NCBI RefSeq assembly: GCF_050113715.1
Contig: NZ_JBNJQR010000008.1
Span: forward strand, 186,001 to 250,000
Length of the DNA stretch: 64,000 nucleotides
Source: Brevibacillus_H ginsengisoli
GTDB lineage: Bacteria; Bacillota; Bacilli; Brevibacillales; Brevibacillaceae
Direction of reading: 5' to 3'
The notes under the pieces are model-generated. The model was given only the letters and a program-made list of their open reading frames with translations, was not told where the DNA came from and made no database searches. The translations under genes and the position numbers were made by a program. Within the stretch, counting starts at the first letter, position 1. Every line of letters starts with the position of its first letter. This document shows, one piece after another, positions 40,828 through 49,535 of this stretch.

Positions 40828-41676
40828 ATGTTATGGCTTTTAGTACTGGTCGCACTTGTCATTTTTGTAAAAGCGTACCGCAACACCTTCCATCCTGCCC
40901 TGAACCGTATTCATATTCCATTATCATCTGATGGTTTAAATAAAGAGAGTGAACCTATTCGCATCTTGCATTTATCCGATTTGCACATGGAGAACATCTC
41001 TATCTCTGCTGAACAAATTGTTAAAGATCTCAAACATGAACCAATCGATCTTTTAGCGATTACCGGTGATTTTCTTGATCGTAAGCGCAGTATCCCCCGA
41101 GCCATCGCGTTTGTCGAAACGCTGCAAAAATTGCGTCCAACTCTTGGAACCTTCGTCGTCTTCGGAAACCATGACTACGTATTGCCGCCTAACCAATTGG
41201 CTTATCTGAAGGTTGGCCTTGAGAGAATCGGTTGCCAGATTCTTTGCAACGAGACCAAGACGGTCATGTATGGCGATACCAAGCTGCATATTATCGGGGT
41301 TGATGATTACCATACGAGAAGAAGTAACTTGGAAAAATCGTATCAGCATGTAACGGAAGATGGCATTCGCCTCATCCTTACCCATGATCCAACCATTGTT
41401 TTGAAGATGAAGCAATATGATTACGACTACATGTTGGCAGGTCATTTTCACGGTGGACAAATTCACTATCCGAAGGCTTTTCACTTATGGAAAATGGGTA
41501 AGCTCGCCCGCATGAACATTGTGAAAGGTCTCCACTACCGCGACAATCGACCATTCTACATTAGTGAAGGTTTAGGACAGACTGGACTGAATATTCGCCT
41601 GCGTTCTCGTCCTGAGATAACCATTCATACATTGGCCACAACCAATGAAACTGCTCCCTCTTTGGCCCTTGATTAA
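40828..41676 (+). CDS. Membrane-anchored metallophosphoesterase
   Basis: A 282-residue calcineurin-like phosphoesterase. An N-terminal helix (about 2-17) anchors it. Metal ligands appear in order: LHLSDLHMENI (Asp, His), ITGDFLDRKR (Asp), VFGNHDYVLP (Asn, His), LILTHDP (His) and LAGHFHGGQIHYP (GHxH). It belongs to the YkuE/YpbG-like group; some hydrolyse cell-surface or UDP-sugar substrates. AGGAGGG precedes ATG 40828; the longer frame begins upstream of that site. Confidence 0.88.
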   Translation: MLWLLVLVALVIFVKAYRNTFHPALNRIHIPLSSDGLNKESEPIRILHLSDLHMENISISAEQIVKDLKHEPIDLLAITGDFLDRKRSIPRAIAFVETLQKLRPTLGTFVVFGNHDYVLPPNQLAYLKVGLERIGCQILCNETKTVMYGDTKLHIIGVDDYHTRRSNLEKSYQHVTEDGIRLILTHDPTIVLKMKQYDYDYMLAGHFHGGQIHYPKAFHLWKMGKLARMNIVKGLHYRDNRPFYISEGLGQTGLNIRLRSRPEITIHTLATTNETAPSLALD

Positions 41677-41731
41677 AGAGTATGAGAGAGATCAACGAGT
41701 TATATCAGAGGGGCCCAATGGAGAAATAATA

Positions 41732-41779
41732 AGGGACTGCTCCGTAAGTAGATAAGCTACTTATGGGACAGTCCCTTTG
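41732..41779. terminator. Bidirectional terminator, phosphoesterase / tpx
   Basis: Outer stem AAGGGACTG / CAGTCCCTT plus an inner stem TAAGTAG / CTACTTA form one long hairpin between convergent genes, with TTTGTTTTC following on the plus strand. Confidence 0.8.
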
Positions 41780-41817
41780 TTTTCTTTGTTTTAATGGTCA
41801 CCAGGCGTGCGAAGAAA

Positions 41818-42336
41818 TTACACCAATTGACGTAGAGCGTTCAGTGCCGCTTCATAATCTGGGTGATTGGTCATTTCTTGCAGATACTCGACATAACGGA
41901 TCTTGTCATTCTCATCGACAATAAAAATCGCCCGTTGATCCAGTTGTAATTCCTTGATTAACACACCATATGCTTGACCGAAAGAACGATGCTTGTAGTC
42001 TGATAGAACAACGAGATTTTCGATTCCAGCAGTTGTGCAAAAACGTTTTTGAGCGAACGGCAAGTCTACCGAGATGGTTAATACAGCTACATTCTCCCCA
42101 AGATTTGCAGCCTCCTGATTGAAGCGACGTGTTTGTGCCTCACATACTCCTGTATCAAGGGAAGGAACAACGGAGATCAATTTTACTTTGCCTTTATAAT
42201 CAACCAGGCTTACCTCTGTCTTCAGATCAAGATTAGCGGTGAAGTCTGGTGCTTGCTCCCCAACTTTCAATTCCGGTCCGACCAGCGTAATTGGTTGACC
42301 TCCTATTGTCGCTACTCCTGTACGTTCTTGTACCAT
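41818..42336 (-). CDS. tpx: Thiol peroxidase (Tpx-type peroxiredoxin)
   Basis: A 172-residue 2-Cys peroxiredoxin that reduces peroxides with thioredoxin. The peroxidatic Cys is in VPSLDTGVCEAQTRRFN and the resolving Cys in AQKRFCTTAG, the Tpx spacing. ATVGGQ-like start and WP-free C-terminus are typical. ATG 42336 lies eight bases after AGGAGG. It has its own near-consensus promoter and a 75-base leader with a palindrome. Confidence 0.95.
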   Translation of the reverse strand: MVQERTGVATIGGQPITLVGPELKVGEQAPDFTANLDLKTEVSLVDYKGKVKLISVVPSLDTGVCEAQTRRFNQEAANLGENVAVLTISVDLPFAQKRFCTTAGIENLVVLSDYKHRSFGQAYGVLIKELQLDQRAIFIVDENDKIRYVEYLQEMTNHPDYEAALNALRQLV

Positions 42337-42387
42337 TCGTAATTCCTCCTCCAAATATGAATTTCGTTAGTTTGATATCACAAAATT

Positions 42388-42446
42388 AAGTTGTGTGCAA
42401 CTTTAGTTTCCGTCTTCATCTTACTTCTGAACTTAAATATTGTCAA
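42388..42446 (-). promoter_or_regulatory. tpx promoter and leader palindrome
   Basis: On the minus strand TTGACA (42441-42446), a 17-base spacer and TAAGAT (42418-42423) make a near-consensus sigma-A promoter. Just downstream is the perfect palindrome AAGTTG-CACA-CAACTT (42388-42403), a possible operator or 5' hairpin. Confidence 0.7.
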
Positions 42447-42625
42447 CAATTTAATTTCATACAATTTAATAGGTAGAATTTCTTTTAGCCTATGAATGAT
42501 TCTAAAATGCATAGCTAATTCATAATCGAATAAGAACAAGGAAAAAAGCGAAAAGAATAACGATCCTATCACTTGGCAAGAGTTTTGCATTACAAACAAG
42601 CAAATTCCATATGGAGGGGAAAAAG

Positions 42626-43090
42626 ATGAACACAATTCGTACCGCGCAAATTAGAAAGCTTGAAAAGCAGGATCTACCACAGTTGTTGCCTCTTATGTAT
42701 GAATACATTGTTGATTTCTATCAATGCCCTCGCCCCGATGAGCAAGCACTAGAAAAATTAGTCCATCATCTACTGGATCATCCGTGGGAGGGTATACAGT
42801 TTGTTGCAGAGACGGCAGAACAAGAATTAGTTGGTTTTGCTACCCTTTATTTTACGTTTAATACCTTAGAAGCAAAGCGAATGGCTTTTTTATACGATCT
42901 ATTTGTATCTCCTTCGATTAGAGGTCAAAAGATTGGTGAGAAACTGTTCGAAGCCTGTCTTGCTTACATAAGAGAAAATGACTATTCTCATATGATTTGG
43001 GAAACAGCGCATGATAACGCAGTGGCTCAAGCATTGTACGACAAGATGGGGGCCAAAAAAGCGGTCTGGTTAAATTATGAAATGAAATAG
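42626..43090 (+). CDS. GNAT-family N-acetyltransferase
   Basis: A 154-residue acetyl-CoA-dependent acetyltransferase. The acetyl-CoA loop is LYDLFVSPSIRGQKIGEKLFEACLAYI (R/Q-x-x-G-x-G/A pattern), and the C-terminal AQALYDKMGAKKAVWLNYEM is typical. Substrate not predictable. TGGAGGGG precedes ATG 42626. Divergent from tpx across 290 bases, in which nothing further was seen apart from the tpx promoter. Confidence 0.88.
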   Translation: MNTIRTAQIRKLEKQDLPQLLPLMYEYIVDFYQCPRPDEQALEKLVHHLLDHPWEGIQFVAETAEQELVGFATLYFTFNTLEAKRMAFLYDLFVSPSIRGQKIGEKLFEACLAYIRENDYSHMIWETAHDNAVAQALYDKMGAKKAVWLNYEMK

Positions 43091-43199
43091 TTAACTGGGA
43101 TACATGGATAAATGCTCACCCCTACAATACAATTTATTTCCATCATAAAGAAAACTCCTTTACAGCAATCTATACTTATTCAGAACGTAGGGAGTGAGT

Positions 43200-44669
43200 A
43201 TGTTGAAACGTCTTCCCACTATCCTGCTTACACTTGCCTTGGCCGGATTGGTGTTCATTCCAATCAACTATATGCATCGCCAAAACATTCAAAAGACCCA
43301 AGAAAAAAGCGTTCAAAATCAGGAAGTGAAGGTACCTCATCCAGAAGTCACATCGTTTCAATCACACATCCCTCGGATTAACTACATGGAGCAGGTACGT
43401 GATGTTCGAAAGAAGCTTGAGTCTCACCCCCATGTGAAGACAATCCACCATAATCCACGGGATCGAAGTCACTATGTCGAACATGAGGTTGTCGTGCGCT
43501 TCTCCCCAAGACCTTCGAAACAGGTCATTGATAAAATGCTGAAGCAGACGCATTCTCACATTAAACGCGACTTCAAAGATTCGATGATCATTAAGTCAGA
43601 CACGATGACGACTCATCAACTAATGAAGCATTTTGCCGAGCATCCTGATTCGATTTATGCGGAGCCAAACTATCTCCTGCTTCCAAATCGCGTTCCAAAC
43701 GATACGTATTATCGCCCATACCAATGGAATCTGCCCATGATTCGTATGGAACAAAGCTGGGATATTAGCGAAGGAAGTCCTGATGTGATTGTCGCGATCG
43801 TGGACACTGGAATTGACTTGCATCATCCGGAATTCCAGGGAAAGCTTGTTGGCGGCTATAACGTCATCGCCGATAACCACAATCCCAACGACGATAACGG
43901 GCATGGGACGCATGTAGGCGGGATTATCGCGGCTCGCACGAATAATTCGGCAGGGATTGCCGGAATGTCGTGGAAGTCCAAGATTATGCCTGTTAAAGCA
44001 ATTGGCGCTGATGGCTCTGGAACCGCTTATGACATTGCGCAAGGGATTCGCTGGGCAACGGATAACGGGGCGCGAGTGATTAACTTAAGCGTCGGAAACT
44101 ATACGCCATCGGCAGCCCTCAAAGAAGCATGTACCTATGCCTACAATAATAATGTGGTATTGGTCGCTGCGACTGGCAACGACGCTACCGATCAACCTGG
44201 CTATCCCGCAGCTTATAATGAAGTAATGGGAGTATCTGCTGTTGACCACAATAAACAATTCGCCGATTTCTCCAACTTCGGTGATACTGTTGATGTGGTC
44301 GCACCCGGTGTCGATATCCCCAGCACCTATATCAGCAGCGATTATGCGGCATTGTCGGGAACATCCATGGCATGCCCACATGTAACGGCACTTGCTTCCC
44401 TCATTGTCTCGGTTAATCCGTCTTTATCGAATAAACAGGTGATGGACATTATCCGTAAGTCCGCTCAGGATTTGGGAGCCCCCGGACGAGACAAGACGTT
44501 TGGGTATGGATTGATTGATGTGAACGCTGCGTTATCATCCTCTCGCCCACAAGTGAATACAACACCAGCACCCGCAGAGGTGACACCTTCCGAAGCTCCT
44601 GCCCGCACTGGTGGTTGGGGTGGAATTGGCGGATTCCTTAACAGATTGTTCACGAGACTGCACCTTTGA
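43200..44669 (+). CDS. Subtilisin-family (S8) serine protease
   Basis: A 489-residue exported protease. Signal or anchor at about 4-23, a prodomain of about 120 residues (HYVEHEVVVRFSPRPSKQVIDKML), then the catalytic domain with Asp in VAIVDTGIDLHHPEF, His in DNGHGTHVGGIIA, Asn in VAATGNDAT and Ser in LSGTSMACPHVTALAS. The C-terminus ends in a Pro/Gly-rich tail and a short hydrophobic stretch (GGFLNRLFTRL). Thermitase/subtilisin-like, probably extracellular. ATG 43200 fits GGGAGTG upstream. Confidence 0.92.
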   Translation: MLKRLPTILLTLALAGLVFIPINYMHRQNIQKTQEKSVQNQEVKVPHPEVTSFQSHIPRINYMEQVRDVRKKLESHPHVKTIHHNPRDRSHYVEHEVVVRFSPRPSKQVIDKMLKQTHSHIKRDFKDSMIIKSDTMTTHQLMKHFAEHPDSIYAEPNYLLLPNRVPNDTYYRPYQWNLPMIRMEQSWDISEGSPDVIVAIVDTGIDLHHPEFQGKLVGGYNVIADNHNPNDDNGHGTHVGGIIAARTNNSAGIAGMSWKSKIMPVKAIGADGSGTAYDIAQGIRWATDNGARVINLSVGNYTPSAALKEACTYAYNNNVVLVAATGNDATDQPGYPAAYNEVMGVSAVDHNKQFADFSNFGDTVDVVAPGVDIPSTYISSDYAALSGTSMACPHVTALASLIVSVNPSLSNKQVMDIIRKSAQDLGAPGRDKTFGYGLIDVNAALSSSRPQVNTTPAPAEVTPSEAPARTGGWGGIGGFLNRLFTRLHL

Positions 44670-44691
44670 TATAAAGAGGGGAGATCAGCGC

Positions 44692-45294
44692 ATGCGAGTA
44701 TGCATTATCTTTGCGCAGGCTGGCAACGACAGCTTTAATCATCTAATTCTAAACAAAGTAACCGATACCTGCGACAAAATGGGAGTGGACTACACCGTAC
44801 GAAATTTGTATCAAATGAACTTCAACCCTGTGTTTAGTCCACCGGATATGCAAAATGTGGAGTCGGGTCAAGTATCTGCGGATATTGAAGAAGAGCAGCA
44901 AGTGATTATTGAAGCAGATACCTTGGTCATGATCTATCCTGTCTGGTGGTGGTCACAGCCTGCCATCCTGAAAGGTTGGATTGACCGTGTCTTCACGAAT
45001 AACTTTGCATTTCGATATGAAGCCAAAGGTCCAGTAGGTCTTCTTACCAACAAAAAGGCCATTGTCTTTACAACAACTCGTGAGTCGGATGCTGAAATGA
45101 AGCAGGAAGGCTTTGATCAGGTGCTGAAAAAGCAGATAGCGGACGGAGTGCTTACCTTTTCCGGGTTCTCACCTGTTCTTTATCGGAATTTCGCCAAAGT
45201 ACCTTATCTCGATAACAACGGCCGCCAACAAGTTTTGGACCAGGTGGAAAAAACCATCAAAGGTATGGTGGGACAACAACTCATTACCTCCTAG
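44692..45294 (+). CDS. Flavodoxin-fold NAD(P)H oxidoreductase
   Basis: A 200-residue quinone-reductase-like flavoprotein (NQO1/YwrO/MdaB group). FMN/FAD and dimer features are FAQAGNDSFNHLI, YPVWWWSQPAILKGWIDRVFTNNFAF and VGLLTNKKAIVFTTTRES. Such enzymes reduce quinones by two electrons. The longer frame to 44611 lies inside the protease gene; ATG 44692 after GAGGGGAGA is the better start. It begins 22 bases after the protease stop and may share its transcript. Confidence 0.85.
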   Translation: MRVCIIFAQAGNDSFNHLILNKVTDTCDKMGVDYTVRNLYQMNFNPVFSPPDMQNVESGQVSADIEEEQQVIIEADTLVMIYPVWWWSQPAILKGWIDRVFTNNFAFRYEAKGPVGLLTNKKAIVFTTTRESDAEMKQEGFDQVLKKQIADGVLTFSGFSPVLYRNFAKVPYLDNNGRQQVLDQVEKTIKGMVGQQLITS

Positions 45295-45301
45295 CCAAAA
45301 A

Positions 45302-45332
45302 AAAGCACAGCCCATTCAACAGGCTGTGCTTT
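45302..45332. terminator. Bidirectional terminator
   Basis: AAAGCACAGCC / GGCTGTGCTTT between convergent genes; the minus strand has an eight-T run, the plus strand a shorter one. Confidence 0.88.
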
Positions 45333-45341
45333 CATACATTC

Positions 45342-45848
45342 CTATACTTGTGCAGATTGCATACGCTTCTTGGTGATGTAATCTGTTTCGTAGTACTGCA
45401 ATTCATCCCGCATTTGTTCGAATATCTTCGAAAGAGACAATGTCAAGTTACGCAATTCCGGAGTAACTTGCTTGCGGAAAATAATCGCGTCCTGCCCCGT
45501 ATACGAGTAGCGTCCATCTTCATCGTATACTTCACCTTTTGGATAGTAGAAGTTGTTTACACAGGTATGATACACCTGATAAAGCACATCTTCCGCGAAA
45601 TCCTCATTAAACCGCGCTCTACGCAAACAAACGCCCAATTTCTCGAATGCGTTCTCGGAATAAACGAGAAGATGACGCAGATCCGACAAGTAATGACGAT
45701 AGTAACATTCGTACTCCTCAGGATCGCCAGTTTGGGCAATGAGCCCAGCTAGTGTGACTTGATTGAGGAAGCGCTCCAACTCCATGCTAACTTTTTTCAA
45801 GCGGGTGTACGTATCTTCACACAATTGCTTTAAGTGAGTTCCAGGCAT
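45342..45848 (-). CDS. DUF3907 (YpuI-like) protein
   Basis: A 168-residue, mostly helical soluble protein (MELERFLNQVTLAGLIAQ, YYRHYLSDLRHLLVYSENAFEKLGVCLRR, YPKGEVYDEDGRYSYTGQDAIIFRK). The pattern fits my recollection of B. subtilis YpuI (DUF3907), a Bacillales-specific protein of unknown function. GGAGG precedes ATG 45848. No operon partners. Confidence 0.6.
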   Translation of the reverse strand: MPGTHLKQLCEDTYTRLKKVSMELERFLNQVTLAGLIAQTGDPEEYECYYRHYLSDLRHLLVYSENAFEKLGVCLRRARFNEDFAEDVLYQVYHTCVNNFYYPKGEVYDEDGRYSYTGQDAIIFRKQVTPELRNLTLSLSKIFEQMRDELQYYETDYITKKRMQSAQV

Positions 45849-45940
45849 GAGTACCTCCTCGGGCAGAAAAAATGATAAGTTCTTTTTTCATATTGTAAAA
45901 AAACCCGCTTAGAGTTACAAGATATTTCTTTTTCCTGGTT

Positions 45941-47149
45941 TTAGAGAACTTGGCTTGATTCCTCAACTTTGGATGTGTCTTGAACCGTACGATTTGAATG
46001 CCACGCGTACAAAGCGTAACAAGCCGTTAAGCTCAAAAGTCCCATAAAAGTGAGGATTGCGAAATCATTCGTGATAAAGGAGAGACCGTGCCCTTTATTG
46101 ATGATTTCTCTCACGCTATGCAGAAAATACGTAAGTGGCAAGGCTTCGCCGATTCCGCGAATGAGAGCTGGCATCTGGAATAACGGCCAGGTATATCCAG
46201 ACAACATAAAGGACGGCAAAGCGATCAACATCGCAATTTGAGTGGATTGTAATTGGCTTCCTGTGAAAAAGGAGATGGCAAATCCTAACAAAGCAACCAC
46301 CAGATTAAAGACAAAACCGATCAAAAGAAGATCCAGGAGTTGACCGGAGTAAGGGATGCCAAAGCCCTTCAGTAATACAGTGAAGACCAGTACCAAATTA
46401 AACATTCCGATGATGAGGTATGGTGTTACTTTACCAGCCAACAGCTTCCAAAAACCATATTGCCTCATGGTATTCCCCCATGTGCCCATTTCCTTTTCCA
46501 GGGAGACAGACAATGCCACTGCTAAAAAGAGACACTGCTGCAACACGGTTCCGGCTAGACCTAGCACCATGAACGTATCATAACTGAAGGTTGGATTATA
46601 GAGAACGCGATAGCGATAATCGATCCCTGTAAACAGATTTTTTCCAGAGTCGCCCCACTCCCCTTTGGCTTCCAACTGCTTGAGAGTGATTCCGCCTGAA
46701 ACGGTTTTGATCACCGAGTTAGCGGCTCGGATAGATGTATTGGAAATCATCATGTTGCTTCCATCAATGACGACCATCACTTCTGATGACTTCCCCTGCT
46801 TGATATCCGCGGCAAGGTTGGGAGGAATGATGACGGCGACGTAGGCTTTTTCATGATCCACCCAGTCCATCGCTTCAGACTCGCTTCCAACTACACCCGT
46901 TACCGCAAACGTTTGATCACGGTCAAACGCTCGTGTTAATTCTTGGCTGAGTACGGATTGATCCTGGTCAACAATCACTGTAGGCAGTTCTTGCACCTTC
47001 TTCTCGCTGTACAAATATCCGAATAAGACACAATAGAGAATGGGAACAATGAAAATGACGAGACGAATGGTTTTATCGTTGACGAGTGTCTGCCATTCCC
47101 GCAGGAAGAGCCCGCCAACTGTTGGACGTTGATCATTCACGGACTCCAT
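45941..47149 (-). CDS. ABC-2 type efflux permease
   Basis: A 402-residue permease. One N-terminal membrane helix (about 30-48), a large external domain (about 60-195) and five or six C-terminal helices, the YhhJ/YbhR (ABC-2 membrane) layout. It overlaps the HlyD-like adaptor gene by 17 bases. Related systems carry an ABC ATPase gene in the same operon, but none is seen here; the next gene downstream is convergent DUF3907. It may borrow an ATPase from elsewhere. Confidence 0.85.
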   Translation of the reverse strand: MESVNDQRPTVGGLFLREWQTLVNDKTIRLVIFIVPILYCVLFGYLYSEKKVQELPTVIVDQDQSVLSQELTRAFDRDQTFAVTGVVGSESEAMDWVDHEKAYVAVIIPPNLAADIKQGKSSEVMVVIDGSNMMISNTSIRAANSVIKTVSGGITLKQLEAKGEWGDSGKNLFTGIDYRYRVLYNPTFSYDTFMVLGLAGTVLQQCLFLAVALSVSLEKEMGTWGNTMRQYGFWKLLAGKVTPYLIIGMFNLVLVFTVLLKGFGIPYSGQLLDLLLIGFVFNLVVALLGFAISFFTGSQLQSTQIAMLIALPSFMLSGYTWPLFQMPALIRGIGEALPLTYFLHSVREIINKGHGLSFITNDFAILTFMGLLSLTACYALYAWHSNRTVQDTSKVEESSQVL

Positions 47150-48326
47150 CTCCTTTTAGGTCCCATTCCACGCTGAGACCCGGACGAATGCCTTCTCCAT
47201 GAATTTGAACTTTTACCTCAAACGCGCGAATATCACGGTCGTTCAGTTCTTGGGTTGCTTTTTTCACTGCAAAATCCGCAGCTGGCGCAACCGTTACGAT
47301 TGTCCCTTCAACCTTTTGGTTCAAAGCGGGTACAAAGAAGGTATGCTTTTGACCGACCTGAACTTTACCTAGCTTATCTTCATCGACGTAAAACTTCACG
47401 AATTGATCATCTTTCGCTTGAATGGTTACAATGGTAAGTCCTTGAGCGACCAGTTCGCCTTTTTCGACGTTTACGGATTTTACAATACCCGCAACTGGAG
47501 AATTCAGTTTGGTATTACGCAAGTAAGCGTCCACCTCATCCAAAGCGCCTTTTGCTTGTTGAACGCCAGCTTCTGCTTGTTTTACGTCCATTTGTTTGAT
47601 GCCCCCTTGGCCTGTTGCAGCAACTGCTTGCTGATAGGCCGCTTGAGCCTGTTGCCATTGGGCTTTGGACGCTTCGACTTGTTCCTTGCGGGGACCACTT
47701 TTCGCCATTTTCAATTGCTGTTGAACGGCAGAGAGTTCAGCGTCGATTTGATTGAATTGAGTGGTTGCCTGCTCCACGTTGACTTTTGGAACGGCTCCTT
47801 GGGCATACAGATCATTCATGCGTTGGAGATTGGTTTTGGCGTTATCTCTGGCGATTTGTGCCGCCTGCTCCTTCGCAGTGAGTTGGACAATCTCTTCAGG
47901 TCGCGCACCGTTTAGATTGGCATCATACTGCGCTTTGGCTGCATTGACCGCTGCCATTGTCTGTTGTACCTGCGCTTGAGTCGTGTCATCTGTTACGACA
48001 ACACCACGTTTGGCCTGTTCGAATTTGGCTTGTGCCAGCTTATAGGCCGCTTCCGCCTGCTCTCTCTTGGCATTTAATTCTTCCGTGGTGAGAGTCGCGA
48101 GGACCTGATTTGGAGCCACTACGTCCCCTTCCTTGACCATCACCTGATCAACGGCGCCTGCCATTTTGAAGGCCATGTCTACCTCAGTACCTTCAACCAC
48201 ACTGACCAAAGGTTTATCTGCCCCGGCATATCCTTTTCCGCCAGGTACCAACAAATACGCGCCCAGCAAACCTGTAACGGCTACAAATCCGATAATTCCC
48301 GCCCATGATTTCGCATTCAGTTTCAT
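47133..48326 (-). CDS. HlyD/MFP-type efflux adaptor
   Basis: A 397-residue membrane fusion protein. N-terminal anchor (about 7-28), biotinyl-lipoyl-like halves (VMVKEGDVVAPNQVLATL and NTKLNSPVAGIVKSVNVEKGELVAQG), a long Ala/Gln-rich coiled-coil hairpin between them, and a beta-barrel region (VGQKHTFFVPALNQKVEGTIV). It links the ABC-2 permease to export across the thick wall. Follows the TetR gene by 22 bases. Confidence 0.9.
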   Translation of the reverse strand: MKLNAKSWAGIIGFVAVTGLLGAYLLVPGGKGYAGADKPLVSVVEGTEVDMAFKMAGAVDQVMVKEGDVVAPNQVLATLTTEELNAKREQAEAAYKLAQAKFEQAKRGVVVTDDTTQAQVQQTMAAVNAAKAQYDANLNGARPEEIVQLTAKEQAAQIARDNAKTNLQRMNDLYAQGAVPKVNVEQATTQFNQIDAELSAVQQQLKMAKSGPRKEQVEASKAQWQQAQAAYQQAVAATGQGGIKQMDVKQAEAGVQQAKGALDEVDAYLRNTKLNSPVAGIVKSVNVEKGELVAQGLTIVTIQAKDDQFVKFYVDEDKLGKVQVGQKHTFFVPALNQKVEGTIVTVAPAADFAVKKATQELNDRDIRAFEVKVQIHGEGIRPGLSVEWDLKGDGVRE

Positions 48327-48348
48327 GTTTATCTTCCTCCTGTTAATG

Positions 48349-48945
48349 TTACTGACTCTCGGCTAATGGTCCAGTGAAAAGTGCGCTTCTGAGAAGTGCC
48401 AATAAGGTTCGTTTGCATTCTGGTGTATCTACCTGCTCTCCACGATAGAGCTTACGTAACGCTGTAAAGCCAATCATGCCAAACAGTGCGGAGACAAGTG
48501 TGTGGACATCCAACTCAACATCGACATATCCTTGATCCTTCAAATCTTGAATGAATTGCTCCATGGTTGAGAAATAATTGGCCAAGAACGACCGAATCAA
48601 TTCTCCACGGTTCAACTCTCCAATGGCGAAGTTAATCAGTAAAAAAGCGCACTCTTTGTTCTCCACGAAAAATTGAAGATGCTCATCCAATACGCAAATG
48701 ATGCGTTCTTCTACGCTATTCGCTGTATTCTTCATCGCACGCGTTACGGAATCGATCAGCAGCTCCACGCCTTTCTGATTGACATACAGAAAAAGTTCTT
48801 CCTTCGTTTTGAAATGATAGTACAGCGTACCCTTCGCAACCTGTGCCTGATCGGCTATTGACTCCATTGTCGTGTCGTTGTACCCGTACTGGGCAAACGC
48901 CTTGAGTGCGCCTTTGGTAATCTGTTCCTTAGTGGAAAGAACCAT
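48349..48945 (-). CDS. TetR/AcrR-family regulator of the efflux operon
   Basis: A 198-residue repressor. The N-terminal helix-turn-helix is ITKGALKAFAQYGYNDTTMESIADQAQVAKGTLYYHFKTKEELF (residues about 8-50, read in parts), with a variable ligand domain after it. As first gene of tetR-hlyD-permease it probably represses its own operon through the palindrome at 48972-48985. ATG 48945 with GGAAG upstream is preferred. Confidence 0.9.
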   Translation of the reverse strand: MVLSTKEQITKGALKAFAQYGYNDTTMESIADQAQVAKGTLYYHFKTKEELFLYVNQKGVELLIDSVTRAMKNTANSVEERIICVLDEHLQFFVENKECAFLLINFAIGELNRGELIRSFLANYFSTMEQFIQDLKDQGYVDVELDVHTLVSALFGMIGFTALRKLYRGEQVDTPECKRTLLALLRSALFTGPLAESQ

Positions 48946-48971
48946 GACCTTCACTTCCAAATTTTTATTGA

Positions 48972-48985
48972 ACTGACTGGTCAGT
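48972..48985. promoter_or_regulatory. TetR operator
   Basis: ACTGAC-TG-GTCAGT, a palindrome with two central bases, 27 bases upstream of the tetR start. The arms match typical TetR/AcrR-family sites. Confidence 0.65.
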
Positions 48986-49049
48986 ACAATTACAGTTTAA
49001 TTCCATTTTCTTTCTTCGTCAAGAGGATGTGATGAAACTTAAAAATAAT

Positions 49050-49087
49050 AAAAAGCTTCGTGAATGTCAGTCTTCACGAAGCTTTTT
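49050..49087 (-). terminator. Terminator after the 88-residue gene
   Basis: A 15-bp perfect stem AAAAAGCTTCGTGAA / TTCACGAAGCTTTTT with an 8-base loop just downstream of the stop; it can act on both strands. Confidence 0.88.
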
Positions 49088-49092
49088 ATCGA

Positions 49093-49359
49093 TTAGTATA
49101 GGGTAGGCGTTGGGGAACATGCAACGGCATCAATAAATCTCGGATCAATCCCATAGAACATCCAGGAGAACCCGTTCCACCTATACCCTGAAACTTCACC
49201 ATATTCTACTCGTGTAGGATAAAACCAAAAACCCTCCCCACTCTTCAACCATACATACGTGTATTCATACATACAGTCAACGATATAGGAGACCTCGGGT
49301 TTCGGTGGAATCCTTCGAGGGGGTGGAGATGTTGGTGCTTGCGAGGGCATATATCCCAT
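49093..49359 (-). CDS. Small aromatic-rich protein, unknown function
   Basis: An 88-residue protein with a Pro-rich start and a conserved-looking core CMYEYTYVWLKSGEGFWFYP, GYRWNGFSWMFYGID and a closing Cys. Similar Cys/Trp/Tyr-rich cores occur in small Bacillales proteins of unknown role, some spore-associated (from memory, unverified). Its N-terminal Pro-rich segment recalls the coat-like protein at 20.3 kb. RBS AAGGAG lies upstream of ATG 49359. Confidence 0.6.
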   Translation of the reverse strand: MGYMPSQAPTSPPPRRIPPKPEVSYIVDCMYEYTYVWLKSGEGFWFYPTRVEYGEVSGYRWNGFSWMFYGIDPRFIDAVACSPTPTLY

Positions 49360-49535
49360 ATGATTTCACTCCTTCTTGGTGGTTTACCCACAAGATATGT
49401 TGGAATGATTTATAGTGATTGGGTCCCCTTGTTTAAGTTATGAATAAAAAAAGCCTGTTTCGATAATTTCTCAGAAACTATCGATACAGACTATACTTGC
49501 TGAAAATCATATCTTATCTATTTACTTGAACACTT

